A stretch of 64,000 nucleotides of DNA. It comes from Micromonospora sp. NBC_01813 (GTDB taxonomy: Bacteria > Actinomycetota > Actinomycetes > Mycobacteriales > Micromonosporaceae). The position numbers and the translations under genes were made by a program. Where the stretch lies: NCBI RefSeq assembly GCF_035917335.1, contig NZ_CP109067.1:1862501-1926500 (forward strand), in the 5' to 3' direction. Every line of letters starts with the position of its first letter. Position 1 is the stretch's first letter. The notes under the pieces were generated by a model that saw only the letters and a program-made list of their open reading frames with translations, was not told the DNA's origin and did not search any database. This document shows positions 16,570 through 24,668 of the stretch, one piece after another.

Positions 16570-17489
16570 CGCACCCTCGGGTCGACGACCGAATGGATCA
16601 CGTCGACGAACAGGTTCAGCATCACGAAGGTCAACGCGCCGAAGACGACGATCGCCTGCACCAGCGGAAAGTCGCGGAACTGGATGGCCTGCAGGGCGAG
16701 CTGACCCAGACCCGGCCAGGAGTAGACGTACTCGACGGCCACCGCCCCGGAGAGCAGGATCCCGGTCTGCAGCACGACGATGGTCAGGATCGGCATCATG
16801 GAGTTCTTGAACGCGTGCCGCCAGACGACCCGTCGGCGGCTGAGCCCCCGGGCCCGTGCCGAGTCGATGTAGGGCTCCGCCAGGGCCTCGCTCATCGACG
16901 CCCGGGTGAGTCGGGCGATGTGGGCCATCGGGTATACCGACATGGTCAGCGCGGGCAGGATCAGATGTCGCGGGGTGCCGGACTGACCGGCGGGCAGCCA
17001 GCCGAGGTTCACGGCGAACAGCGCCACCAGCATCATGCCGAACCAGAAGACCGGTACGGACTGCCCGAGCAGGGCCAGGGTGGAGGCGCCACGGTCCCAC
17101 CAGGTGCCTTCCCTGGTCGCGGCGAGCACGCCGAGCGGGACACCGACGAGCACGGCGAGCGCCATGCCGGCGGCGACCAGTTGCAGGGTGAACGGCAGCC
17201 GGTCGGCGATCATCGAGGTGTTGGACTGGTAGAACTGCAGCGACTGGCCGAGATCACCGGTGAACACGCCCTTGAGGTAGTTGACGTACTGCACGACCAG
17301 CGGCAGGTCGAGGCCGAGTTCCTGACGCAGCGCCTCGCGCTGCTCCTCGGGGGCCATCGGACCGAGGATGGTCGCGGTCGGATCGCCGGAGAGGCGGCCG
17401 AGCAGGAATGCCAGGCTGAGTGCGATGAGCAGCGACGCGAACAGCGCCGCGACGCGGCCGCCCACCCGGCGGACGGTGCTGGCCTTCAT
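16566..17489 (-). CDS. Peptide-type ABC importer, permease (DppB-like)
   Basis: A 307-residue integral membrane protein of the DppB class. It starts MKASTVRRVGGRVAALFASL with a first membrane helix, has the periplasmic segment LGLDLPLVVQYVNYLKGVFTGDLG near residue 65 and the EAA loop RARGLSRRRVVWRHAFKNS near 190, and ends HSVVDPRVR. The ATG overlaps the upstream ATPase stop (ATGA). The complete B-C-D-F-A set supports uptake of a peptide-like, glycosidic or other polar organic solute. Confidence 0.9.
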   Translation of the reverse strand: MKASTVRRVGGRVAALFASLLIALSLAFLLGRLSGDPTATILGPMAPEEQREALRQELGLDLPLVVQYVNYLKGVFTGDLGQSLQFYQSNTSMIADRLPFTLQLVAAGMALAVLVGVPLGVLAATREGTWWDRGASTLALLGQSVPVFWFGMMLVALFAVNLGWLPAGQSGTPRHLILPALTMSVYPMAHIARLTRASMSEALAEPYIDSARARGLSRRRVVWRHAFKNSMMPILTIVVLQTGILLSGAVAVEYVYSWPGLGQLALQAIQFRDFPLVQAIVVFGALTFVMLNLFVDVIHSVVDPRVR

Positions 17490-18331
17490 CGGCGGGACCT
17501 CCAACGCGCTCCGGGCATCGCGGCGAGCAGTTCACGGGTGTAGTCGTTCTCCGGCGTGACGAAGACCGTCTCGCAGCGCCCCGACTCGACGACCCGGCCG
17601 CGATACATGACGTGCACGGTGTCGCAGACGGAGCGGACGACAGCCAGGTCGTGGCTGATCATCAGCAGCGCCGCGCCGGTGCTCGTCCGGATCTCCTTCA
17701 GCAGTGCCAGCACGTCGGCCTGCACCGAGACGTCGAGGCCGGAGGTCGGCTCGTCGGCGACGATCAGGCGCGGGCGCATCAGCAGCGCCCGGGCGATGCA
17801 GACCCGTTGGGCCTGACCGCCGGAGAGCTGGTGCGGGTAGCGGTCCAGGATCTGCGGCGCGAGCCGGACCCGGTCGAGCAGGTCGGCGTCGCGGATCCAG
17901 GACGTGCGCTGGGGCTGCAGCGTACGCAGCTCCCGCAGCCCGGAGCGGACCGACTGCCGGGGGTCGAGCGACCCGTGCGGATCCTGGAAGACCACCTGTA
18001 CCTCGGGGCGTAGCCGCCGTAGCTGTGCCCGACCGATCGAGGAAAGTGAGTGCCCGAGCAGCCGGATGCTGCCGGCGCCCCGGGTGCCCAGTCCGGTCGC
18101 GGCCATGGCGAGGGTCGTCTTGCCGGATCCGGATTCGCCGACGACGGCGACGCTCTCACCGGCGCCGATGCGCAGCGACACGTGGTCGACGGCGCGAAAG
18201 ACCTCCCCCGTGCTCCGGTTGCGGTGGTCCACGACGAGGCCGTCGACCACCAGTACGGCGGGGTCCGCGTCCGGGGTGCGGGGGTGCCGGGCACGGTCGC
18301 CCGGCACCCCCGTCCGTACTGCCTCGGTCAT
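17486..18331 (-). CDS. Peptide-type ABC importer, ATP-binding protein (DppF-like)
   Basis: A 281-residue ABC ATPase. Walker A GESGSGKT is near residue 64, VQVVFQDPHGSLDPRQSV follows at the Q-loop, the signature LSGGQAQRVCIARAL lies near 170 and Walker B RLIVADEPTSGLDVS near 190. The oligopeptide-type C-terminus ENDYTRELLAAMPG is present. It lies directly after the binding-protein gene and pairs with the ATPase at 14891. The SBP stop is 2 bases before its ATG, so the importer genes are co-translated. Confidence 0.92.
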   Translation of the reverse strand: MTEAVRTGVPGDRARHPRTPDADPAVLVVDGLVVDHRNRSTGEVFRAVDHVSLRIGAGESVAVVGESGSGKTTLAMAATGLGTRGAGSIRLLGHSLSSIGRAQLRRLRPEVQVVFQDPHGSLDPRQSVRSGLRELRTLQPQRTSWIRDADLLDRVRLAPQILDRYPHQLSGGQAQRVCIARALLMRPRLIVADEPTSGLDVSVQADVLALLKEIRTSTGAALLMISHDLAVVRSVCDTVHVMYRGRVVESGRCETVFVTPENDYTRELLAAMPGARWRSRR

Positions 18332-18333
18332 CG

Positions 18334-19857
18334 TCAGCGGGTCGTCTTCGTGAAGTCGACGGTGTTCAGCGGTCCGAACACCACGCCGGTGACCCCGGGG
18401 CCGGTCGCGTAGTTGAATATCTGCCGGTAGAGCGGTACGTAGCAGTGCTTCTCGACCACGCCGATCGTGTTGAGCTGCTCGTAGATCGGGGCGGCCTGCT
18501 CGGCGCTGTCCTGTTCGAGCGCCTGCTGGGCGAGCTGGTCGATCTGCGGGTCCGGGCAGTTGCCGGTGAGCGACGCGGTCTTCATGAAGCCGCTGACGAA
18601 GTAGTCCGGCACGGCGACGTTGGGCACTCCGGCGAAGATGGCGATGCCGGGGACCTGCCGGCCGATGATCCGTTGGACCAGCGTGCCGTAGTCGAGCGGC
18701 TCGTAGGTGACGGTGAAGCCGGCCTGCTCGAGACTGCCCCCGACGGCCTGGGCCACCTCTTCGATGTTGGTGTACTGCGCCGCCGGGTAGGTGATCTGTA
18801 CGGCCGGAGCCGTGTCGCCGACGAGTTCCTTGGCCCTGGTCGGGTCGGCGGTGACGCTGCTCTGCGGCTGCTGGCCGGGCCGGACGTTGAGCAGTCCGGC
18901 GTCGGCTGCGGCCTGGCCGTCGAAGATGCCGTTGACGATCGCCTCCCGGTCGATGGCCAGGGCTGCCGCCTCGCGCAACTCCGGGTCGTCGAAGGGCGCC
19001 TTGGTCGAGTCGAGGAACGCGATGATCTTCATTGCGGTCTCGGTGCTCACCACCTCGACGCCGGCCGCCTCGGCTGCCTGCGCCTGCGCCGGGGGCAGGT
19101 CGAAGGAGATGTCCACGCTGTTGCTCTGGATCAGCGCGAGACGTTGCGCGGACTCGTTGGCCCAGGTGAAGGTGATGCCGTCGTTCGTCGGCGCGTCGCC
19201 CCAGTAGTCGGGATTCTTGGCGACCGAGATGTCCCGACCGGCGTTCGCTCCGGCCCACACGTACGGCCCGGTGCCGATCGGCGCGGCGGCGAAGCCCTCG
19301 GAGCCCTGCTCCTGGTAGTACTCCGGCGGCACGAGATAGACGGTGGTGAGCAAGTCGGGGATGTTGTACTGCGGGGTTCCGGTCGTCACCACGACGGTGA
19401 CGTCGTCGGTCGCCTCGATCGAGGTGACGTTGCCGAAGTAGGACTTCAGTGGCGACGCCTCGGTGTCGCGGGTGAGCGTGATGGTGTTCGCGACCGCGGC
19501 CGCGTCGGCGGGCTCCCCGTTGCTGAAGCTGATGTCGGGGCGGACCGTGAAGGTCCAGGTCGTCGCGTCGGTGCGGGCCCAGCTCGTGATGAGGCCGGTA
19601 TCGCTCGGCGCAAGGTCGTCGTCGGTGTCGATCAGTGGTTCGAGCATGGTGGCCCAGACGATCTGGGCGGAGCGCGCCCCGACGATCGGGTCGAGGGTCG
19701 CCGGCTGGGCCGCGAGCAGCGCCCGGATGGTGCTCGAGCCCGACGATTCGGCGTCCTCGGGGTCGGACCCACCGCACGCGGTGAGACCGATGCTCGCGAC
19801 GGTGATGGCGGCGGCCACTGCGAGGGGCCGCCGGGAACGCGGAAACTTCATGATCAT
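18334..19857 (-). CDS. ABC importer substrate-binding lipoprotein (SBP_bac_5 family)
   Basis: A 507-residue exported solute-binding protein. The signal peptide ends in the lipobox LTACGGS, so the mature protein is lipid-anchored outside the membrane. The family-5 pattern DLAPSDTGLITSWARTDATTWTFTVRPD appears about 75 residues in. I chose the ATG at 19857 because AAGGA lies 7 bases upstream; a GTG at 19872 would add five residues. It is the first gene of the importer and catabolic operon and follows the operator-bearing promoter at 19923-19951. It decides what the system imports, which I cannot predict. Confidence 0.9.
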   Translation of the reverse strand: MIMKFPRSRRPLAVAAAITVASIGLTACGGSDPEDAESSGSSTIRALLAAQPATLDPIVGARSAQIVWATMLEPLIDTDDDLAPSDTGLITSWARTDATTWTFTVRPDISFSNGEPADAAAVANTITLTRDTEASPLKSYFGNVTSIEATDDVTVVVTTGTPQYNIPDLLTTVYLVPPEYYQEQGSEGFAAAPIGTGPYVWAGANAGRDISVAKNPDYWGDAPTNDGITFTWANESAQRLALIQSNSVDISFDLPPAQAQAAEAAGVEVVSTETAMKIIAFLDSTKAPFDDPELREAAALAIDREAIVNGIFDGQAAADAGLLNVRPGQQPQSSVTADPTRAKELVGDTAPAVQITYPAAQYTNIEEVAQAVGGSLEQAGFTVTYEPLDYGTLVQRIIGRQVPGIAIFAGVPNVAVPDYFVSGFMKTASLTGNCPDPQIDQLAQQALEQDSAEQAAPIYEQLNTIGVVEKHCYVPLYRQIFNYATGPGVTGVVFGPLNTVDFTKTTR

Positions 19858-19922
19858 CAGGGTGTCCTTCACAGCGATGGACCCGTCACGTCTGCGCGTG
19901 AGGTAGCGGTGACGTTGGCCAC

Positions 19923-19951
19923 AAAGTACCGACCAGCCGGTATCAAGTCAA
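19923..19951 (-). promoter_or_regulatory. Promoter of importer-catabolic operon
   Basis: On the minus strand TTGACT (19951-19946) and TACTTT (19928-19923) are separated by exactly 17 bases. The spacer is almost entirely operator site C, which predicts tight repression by exclusion of RNA polymerase. Confidence 0.6.
19927..19943 (+). promoter_or_regulatory. TetR-type operator, site C
   Basis: TACCGACCAGCCGGTAT is a perfect match to the shared 17-bp motif. It lies in the -35/-10 spacer of the leftward importer operon, 78 bases from site D on the divergent side. Confidence 0.8.
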
Positions 19952-20012
19952 CGGGTCAACCAGGTATCTCGACCATGACGTTCGCGTGACAAACCCCAGC
20001 CTACCAGCGGCG

Positions 20013-20041
20013 TTGTGTTCATACCGACCGGTATGTATGAT
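20013..20041 (+). promoter_or_regulatory. Promoter of enoyl-CoA hydratase operon
   Basis: TTGTGT (20013-20018) and TATGAT (20036-20041) are 17 bases apart. Seven bases past the -10 box is the GTG at 20048, which suggests a leaderless transcript starting at the initiation codon. Confidence 0.55.
20022..20038 (+). promoter_or_regulatory. TetR-type operator, site D
   Basis: TACCGACCGGTATGTAT matches the shared motif with one mismatch and contains a shorter perfect palindrome, ATACCGACCGGTAT with its flanks nearly symmetric. It lies between the -35 and -10 boxes of the rightward promoter. Confidence 0.7.
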
Positions 20042-20047
20042 GCCTTG

Positions 20048-20785
20048 GTGGCCATCACCAGCACACCCCGACACGACGGACGTCTCATTGCGGTGCGCTA
20101 CGACAACGCGGCCCGCGGCAACTGCCTCGACGACGCCGCGCTGCGCGGACTCGTCGACGCCTTGGAGGCCGCCGCGGCAACCGAAGCCTGCGCGGTCATC
20201 CGGCTCGACATGGCCGGCCGACACTTCTGCGGCGGCTGGGACACCGCCTCGTTCGCCGGGCTGGCCACCGAGTCACCGGAGGCAGTCGCCGCCAGCCTGC
20301 GCGACGGTGACGCGGCGCTGCGGCGCATCCGCCGACTCCCGGTCCCCGTCGTCACCGCGGTCCGGGGACACGTCGTCGGCTTCGGCGCCGGGCTGCTCGA
20401 CGCCGTACACCTGCCGATCGCCGCAGCCGACGTCCGCCTGTCGTTACCGGAGGCGCGCTACGGCTTCGCACCCGCCGGCGTCGGCCACGCGATCACCCAG
20501 GCCCTGCCTCGTTCACACGCGTACCACCTGCTCACCGGGGTCGCGACCGCCACCGCCGCCCAACTGCTCGCCTGGGGTCTGGTCGCCCGGGTCGTCGCCG
20601 ACGGCGACCTCGACCACGAGGTCGACGCCGTCGTCGAGGCACTGCTCGCCGTGCCGGGGCGGACGCTGCGGGCGGTGGTCGAGGTCGTCGAATCCAGCCT
20701 GGCGACCGGCAGCCCCGACCACGCGTACCAGGTGTCGGCACGCACCATCGTCGCCAGCGGCACGCCACGGGAGGCGACCCGATGA
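20048..20785 (+). CDS. Enoyl-CoA hydratase/isomerase family protein
   Basis: A 245-residue crotonase-fold protein. The oxyanion-hole segments are LDMAGRHFCGGWD near residue 55 and VRGHVVGFGAGLLDAVH near 105. The hydratase glutamates are not both obvious, so it could be an isomerase or hydrolase of the same fold. I chose GTG 20048 because upstream GTG and ATG codons lie inside the operator and promoter and no Shine-Dalgarno sequence is visible; translation is probably leaderless. The stop overlaps the next start (ATGA). It would act on the unsaturated acyl-CoA made by the dehydrogenases. Confidence 0.82.
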   Translation: MAITSTPRHDGRLIAVRYDNAARGNCLDDAALRGLVDALEAAAATEACAVIRLDMAGRHFCGGWDTASFAGLATESPEAVAASLRDGDAALRRIRRLPVPVVTAVRGHVVGFGAGLLDAVHLPIAAADVRLSLPEARYGFAPAGVGHAITQALPRSHAYHLLTGVATATAAQLLAWGLVARVVADGDLDHEVDAVVEALLAVPGRTLRAVVEVVESSLATGSPDHAYQVSARTIVASGTPREATR

Positions 20786-21600
20786 GCCGATCGTTCCGAC
20801 CCGGCGAGGCCGTCTGGGTCGAGCTGTGCACCCCCGACCCGGCGAAGGTCGAGAACTTCTACCGGGCGTTGCTCGGCTGGACGGTCCGGACCGAACGGCT
20901 CGGTTCCACCACGTACCGGATGTGCAGCGTCGACGGACGCGACGTCGCCGGCATCTCCGACGCCACCGGCCTGCACGGCGGGCGCCCCCGGGGCTGGATC
21001 GTCTACTTCGCGGTCGACGACATCGCCCGATCCGCCACCCAGGCAGTCGCGCTCGGCGGCGAACTGGTCACGCCGCCGCGTTACCTGCCCGCCGCCGGCA
21101 CCGGCGCCGCCGTCATCGACCCGTTCGGTGCCACCTTCGGCCTCTACCAGGGCGAGGCCCGCGCCGGCGTACAGATGCTCAACTCGGTCGGCGCGCTGTG
21201 CTGGAACGAGCTGGACACCGGCGAACCCGCAGCGTCGGTGGCCTACTACCGATCCCTGTTCGGCTACACCACGCGCCAGCGCGGCGACGGGCCCACCACA
21301 CGTCCGTACACCCTGCTGATGCTCGCGGACGTTCCGGTCGCCGGCGTCCTCGCACTCGACAACGACTGGCCCAACCTCATCCCGTCGAAGTGGATCACCT
21401 ACTTCGCGGTCGCCTCCCTCGACGAGGCGCTGGCCCAGGTCAGCTCGCTGGGCGGAACGCCGACCGTCGGGCCGGCGGACAGCCCGTACGGCCGCCTGCA
21501 CCTGGTGAAGGATCCCGCCGGTCACACGCTCTGCCTCATCCAGCTCGAAGGCGGCCTGCGCCCCGGGCACGACTCCTCCTATCCGGCGGTGAACCGTTGA
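20782..21600 (+). CDS. Two-domain VOC-superfamily protein
   Basis: A 272-residue protein with two tandem glyoxalase-like domains: residues 10-120 begin VWVELCTPDPAKVENFYRAL and residues 135-260 begin WNELDTGEPAASVAYYRSLF. Each half ends in a typical strand (DPFGATFGLYQ; DPAGHTLCLIQ). This architecture is common in extradiol-dioxygenase-like and CFP-30-like actinobacterial proteins, but the metal-ligand His/Glu set is incomplete in my reading. It overlaps its neighbours on both sides (ATGA, TGATG), so it is co-translated with the hydratase and flavin reductase. Confidence 0.82.
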   Translation: MSRSFRPGEAVWVELCTPDPAKVENFYRALLGWTVRTERLGSTTYRMCSVDGRDVAGISDATGLHGGRPRGWIVYFAVDDIARSATQAVALGGELVTPPRYLPAAGTGAAVIDPFGATFGLYQGEARAGVQMLNSVGALCWNELDTGEPAASVAYYRSLFGYTTRQRGDGPTTRPYTLLMLADVPVAGVLALDNDWPNLIPSKWITYFAVASLDEALAQVSSLGGTPTVGPADSPYGRLHLVKDPAGHTLCLIQLEGGLRPGHDSSYPAVNR

Positions 21601-22112
21601 TGGCCGAACCCCTGTTCGACTCCACCGAGTTCCGCCAGGTGTGCGGGCACTTCCCCACCGGCGTGACCGCCGTCACCGCCGTGACCGCCGACGGTGGCGT
21701 CGCGGCGCTGACGGTGAACTCGTTCACCTCGGTCTCACTGCGGCCGGCAAAGGTGCTGTTCTGCGTCATCAGCTCCTCGTCGAGTTTCCCCACCCTGGTC
21801 GCGTCCGAACGGATCGCGATCCACATCCTCGGTCAGGATCAGGAGGATCTGGCGCGACGGTTCGCCACCTCGGGCCTGACGGGCGCGGAGAAGCTCGCCG
21901 GCGTGCCCTGGGTGCCGGGCCCGGACGGGGTGCCGTTGCTGCCCGGCACCCCGGCGGTCCTCGCCGGCCGTCGCGACCAGGTGATCACCAGCGGTGACCA
22001 CGTGATCGTCCTGCTCGACGTCGACCACGTGCACCTGAAGCCGACGGACGTCCCGGCACTGTCGTTCTATCGCGGCCGATTCGTCACGCCGTCCACCGTC
22101 GTGACCGAGTGA
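21600..22112 (+). CDS. Flavin reductase (NADH:FMN oxidoreductase-like)
   Basis: A 170-residue split-barrel flavin reductase domain protein. The characteristic N-terminal region FRQVCGHFPTGVTAVTAV is followed by LTVNSFTSVSLRPAKVLFCV, the flavin-binding strand. Such proteins supply reduced FMN to partner monooxygenases. The only obvious clients in the window are the two LLM-class proteins at 691 and 1695, which carry the same operator upstream. The ATG overlaps the VOC stop (TGATG). Confidence 0.9.
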   Translation: MAEPLFDSTEFRQVCGHFPTGVTAVTAVTADGGVAALTVNSFTSVSLRPAKVLFCVISSSSSFPTLVASERIAIHILGQDQEDLARRFATSGLTGAEKLAGVPWVPGPDGVPLLPGTPAVLAGRRDQVITSGDHVIVLLDVDHVHLKPTDVPALSFYRGRFVTPSTVVTE

Positions 22113-22143
22113 TCGCGCGGACGTCGCCATCCCCGCCCGGCGC

Positions 22144-22629
22144 TCAGGCGTGGTATCGGAACAGGATCTCCGCCACGCAGCACGGCGCCGACTCCTGAGC
22201 CAGCTCCACCACCACCGACGCCTTGGCCTGCACGCCGCCGCCCGTACCGTCGGTCGCGGCGATCGGCTGCGCCGCGACCAGCGTCGCGGTCGCCTGGATC
22301 GCCACGCCAGGTGGCACCGGCTTGATGAACCGGACCCGGTCCAGTCCGTAGTTGACCCCCATCGAGAAGGACCGCACCTGGAGAATGTCCGCGAGCAGGC
22401 ACGGGACGAGCGCCAGGGTCAGGAATCCGTGCACGATCGTGGTGCCGAACGGCCCGGACCTGGCCCGCTCGACATCGACGTGGATCCACTGGTCGTCCCC
22501 GGTGACGTCAGCGAACTGGTCGACCTGCCGCTGGGTCACCACCTGCGGCTCGCTGACGCCCAACTGTTTGCCGACCAGGTCGAGCAGCTCCTCGGGTGCA
22601 CCCACGATCGTTCGAGTGGGGGTTCGCAT
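22144..22629 (-). CDS. MaoC/NodN-type dehydratase
   Basis: A 161-residue hotdog-fold hydratase. The active-site motif appears as FADVTGDDQWIHVDVERA, with Asp and His of the R-hydratase family, followed by GTTIVHGFLTLAL. Members hydrate enoyl-CoAs. It is convergent with the flavin reductase gene and divergent from the acyl-CoA dehydrogenase at 22711, with operator site E between them. The window thus encodes both a crotonase-type and a hotdog-type hydratase, which suits a pathway with two oxidation cycles. Confidence 0.9.
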   Translation of the reverse strand: MRTPTRTIVGAPEELLDLVGKQLGVSEPQVVTQRQVDQFADVTGDDQWIHVDVERARSGPFGTTIVHGFLTLALVPCLLADILQVRSFSMGVNYGLDRVRFIKPVPPGVAIQATATLVAAQPIAATDGTGGGVQAKASVVVELAQESAPCCVAEILFRYHA

Positions 22630-22659
22630 GTCGGGTCACTCCATCCGTGGCGAAGTACA

Positions 22660-22676
22660 TACCGACCGGATGGTAT
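22660..22676 (+). promoter_or_regulatory. TetR-type operator, site E
   Basis: TACCGACCGGATGGTAT is a perfect match to the shared motif, with ATACC and GGTAT arms in inverted orientation. It sits between the divergent MaoC and acyl-CoA dehydrogenase genes. The -35 and -10 boxes here are weaker than at the other sites. Confidence 0.75.
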
Positions 22677-22710
22677 CGTCTGGTGGAGTCGTCGGACGAG
22701 GGGATACCAC

Positions 22711-23862
22711 ATGTTGTTCGAGGCATACCGGCTGCCCGAGGAGCACCTGGCCGTCCGGGAGGCCGTCCGGGCGGTGTGCGACGACAAGGTCGCACCGCAC
22801 GCGGCCGCCGCCGACGAGACCGCCGAGTTTCCACAGGCCTCCTACGACGCGCTACGCGCCGCCGACTTCCACGCCCCGCACATACCCGTCGAGTACGGCG
22901 GCGCCGGCGCGGACGCCCTCGCCACCGCGATCGTCATCGAGGAGGTCGCCCGAGCCTGTGCCACCTCGTCACTGATCCCGGCCGGCAACAAGCTCGGCAC
23001 CATGCCACTGCTGCTCGCCGGCGGGCCCGAGGTGAAACAGCGGTACCTTCCACCGGTCGCCCGAGGGGAGGCGATGTTCTCGTACTGCCTGTCCGAGCCG
23101 GACGCCGGTAGCGACGCGGCGGGCATGCGGACCCGCGCCGAGCGCGACGGCGACACCTGGGTACTCAACGGAGTCAAGCGCTGGATCACCAACGCCGGCC
23201 GCAGCGAGTACTACACGGTGTTCGCGGTGACCGACCCGACGGCGCGATCGCGCGGCATCTCCGCGTTCGTGGTGGAGAAGTCCGACCCCGGCGTCAGCTT
23301 CGGCGCGCCGGAGAAGAAGCTCGGCATCAAGGGATCCCCGACCCGCGAGGTGTACCTCGACAACGTCCGCATCCCGGCGGACCGGATCATCGGCGCGCCG
23401 GGCACCGGCTTCGCCACGGCGATGCGCACGCTGGACCACACGCGGGTCACCATCGCGGCCCAGGCCCTGGGCATCGGGCAGGGCGCGCTGGACTTCGCGC
23501 TCGGATACGTACGGCAACGCCGGCAGTTCGGCCGGGCGATCGCCGACTTCCAGGGCATCCAGTTCATGCTCGCGGACATGGGCATGACGCTGGAGGCGGC
23601 GCGACAGCTCACGTACGCCGCGGCCGGCAGGTCCGAGCGTGGCGAGCCGGACCTGACGTACTTCGGCGCGGCGGCGAAGTGCTTCGCATCGGACGCGGCG
23701 ATGAAGATCACCACCGACGCGGTCCAACTGCTCGGCGGGTACGGCTACACCAGGGACTTCCCGCTGGAGCGCATGATGCGCGACGCCAAGATCACCCAGA
23801 TCTACGAGGGCACCAACCAGGTGCAGCGGGTCGTCATGGCCCGCCAACTCCTCGGCGACTGA
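22711..23862 (+). CDS. Acyl-CoA dehydrogenase
   Basis: A 383-residue acyl-CoA dehydrogenase of canonical length. CLSEPDAGSDAAG lies near residue 130, WITNAGRSEYY near 160, RQRRQFGRAIADFQGIQ near 270 and IYEGTNQVQRVVMARQL near the C-terminus, which carries the catalytic glutamate. GAGGGG precedes the ATG. It is monocistronic, under operator site E, and convergent with the tetR gene. It resembles short/branched-chain dehydrogenases and is likely homotetrameric, unlike the tandem pair at 2874 and 3911. Confidence 0.95.
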   Translation: MLFEAYRLPEEHLAVREAVRAVCDDKVAPHAAAADETAEFPQASYDALRAADFHAPHIPVEYGGAGADALATAIVIEEVARACATSSLIPAGNKLGTMPLLLAGGPEVKQRYLPPVARGEAMFSYCLSEPDAGSDAAGMRTRAERDGDTWVLNGVKRWITNAGRSEYYTVFAVTDPTARSRGISAFVVEKSDPGVSFGAPEKKLGIKGSPTREVYLDNVRIPADRIIGAPGTGFATAMRTLDHTRVTIAAQALGIGQGALDFALGYVRQRRQFGRAIADFQGIQFMLADMGMTLEAARQLTYAAAGRSERGEPDLTYFGAAAKCFASDAAMKITTDAVQLLGGYGYTRDFPLERMMRDAKITQIYEGTNQVQRVVMARQLLGD

Positions 23863-23875
23863 CCGACCGCCACGA

Positions 23876-24514
23876 TCAGGCGAGACCGTCGAGCACCACC
23901 GCACCGAACTGACGCGCCACCTCGTCGACGCTGAGTGGGCCACCGACGTTGAGCCACTGGTAGGCCCAGGCGCACATGCCGACGAGCCCGAAGGTCAGGA
24001 TCCGCGAATCCACGTCCGCGCGGAACACCCCACGGGTGATCCCGTCCTGGATCATGCCGGCGAAGGCCGCCTCCACCAGATCGCGTTTACGGGTCACCTC
24101 GGCGAACAGGGCGTCTCCGGTGAGGTGCCGCCGCTCCTGGTAGAAGATCGTCACGTGTGCCCGGTACTCGGCCACGCTGGTGAGGCTGAACCGGATGAGC
24201 TCCGCCACCCGCACCCTGGGGTCGTCGCTGCTGGCCTCGATCTGCTGGATCGCGGCCAGTTGCGCCTCCAGGTACTCCTCCTGGATGTGCCGCAGCAGGT
24301 CGTCCTTGCTCTCGAAGTGGTGGTAGAAGGCACCCTTGGTGAGCCGCGCCTGGTCGGCGATCTCCTGCACGGAGGTACGGTCGAAGCCGCGCTGCTCGAA
24401 GAGTTCCAGCGCGCTGGCGATCAACGACCTCCGGGTGTTCTCCGGGTCGTAGCCGTCGGGCCAGCGCTGCCGGCGCCGGGTCGTCTCCGGCCGGCTGGAC
24501 GTCGCACGAGCCAT
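23876..24514 (-). CDS. TetR-family transcriptional repressor of the locus
   Basis: A 212-residue one-domain-HTH regulator. The helix-turn-helix reads FDRTSVQEIADQARLTKGAFYHHFESKDDLL near residues 40-70; the C-terminal half is the ligand domain and resembles KstR2-like repressors only in general layout. I chose the ATG at 24514 (GGAGG 6 bases upstream) over a GTG at 24550. Its own promoter carries a near-match to the 17-bp operator. I infer that it binds all six sites and is released by a CoA ester from the pathway. This assignment is by proximity and shared motif, not by direct evidence. Confidence 0.85.
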   Translation of the reverse strand: MARATSSRPETTRRRQRWPDGYDPENTRRSLIASALELFEQRGFDRTSVQEIADQARLTKGAFYHHFESKDDLLRHIQEEYLEAQLAAIQQIEASSDDPRVRVAELIRFSLTSVAEYRAHVTIFYQERRHLTGDALFAEVTRKRDLVEAAFAGMIQDGITRGVFRADVDSRILTFGLVGMCAWAYQWLNVGGPLSVDEVARQFGAVVLDGLA

Positions 24515-24558
24515 CTGTGGCCTCCGCCTCCCGCTCCCCGCTCGGAGCACCCGTCATC

Positions 24559-24575
24559 CTACCGCCCGGTCGGAA
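24559..24575 (-). promoter_or_regulatory. TetR-type operator, site F (tetR autoregulation)
   Basis: Read on the minus strand, TTCCGACCGGGCGGTAG matches the shared motif with one mismatch in the last base. It ends 45 bases before the tetR ATG. Confidence 0.65.
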
Positions 24576-24668
24576 GGATCGCTCGCTCGGTCACCCTGCC
24601 TGCCGACCGAGGCCGAGAAGCCGACCCCGGCAGGCCGCCGCGACAACATCGTCCATCCGGAGAACGCG

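Noticed and set aside
1-24514. Cholesterol or bile-acid catabolic cluster
   Set aside because: The thiolase-DUF35 and paired dehydrogenases fit, but there are no steroid ring-cleavage genes (KstD, HsaC, Kst operators) in the window.
24515-24668. Small gene between tetR and the methyltransferase
   Set aside because: Only the operator is visible; short frames there have no ribosome site and look like chance.
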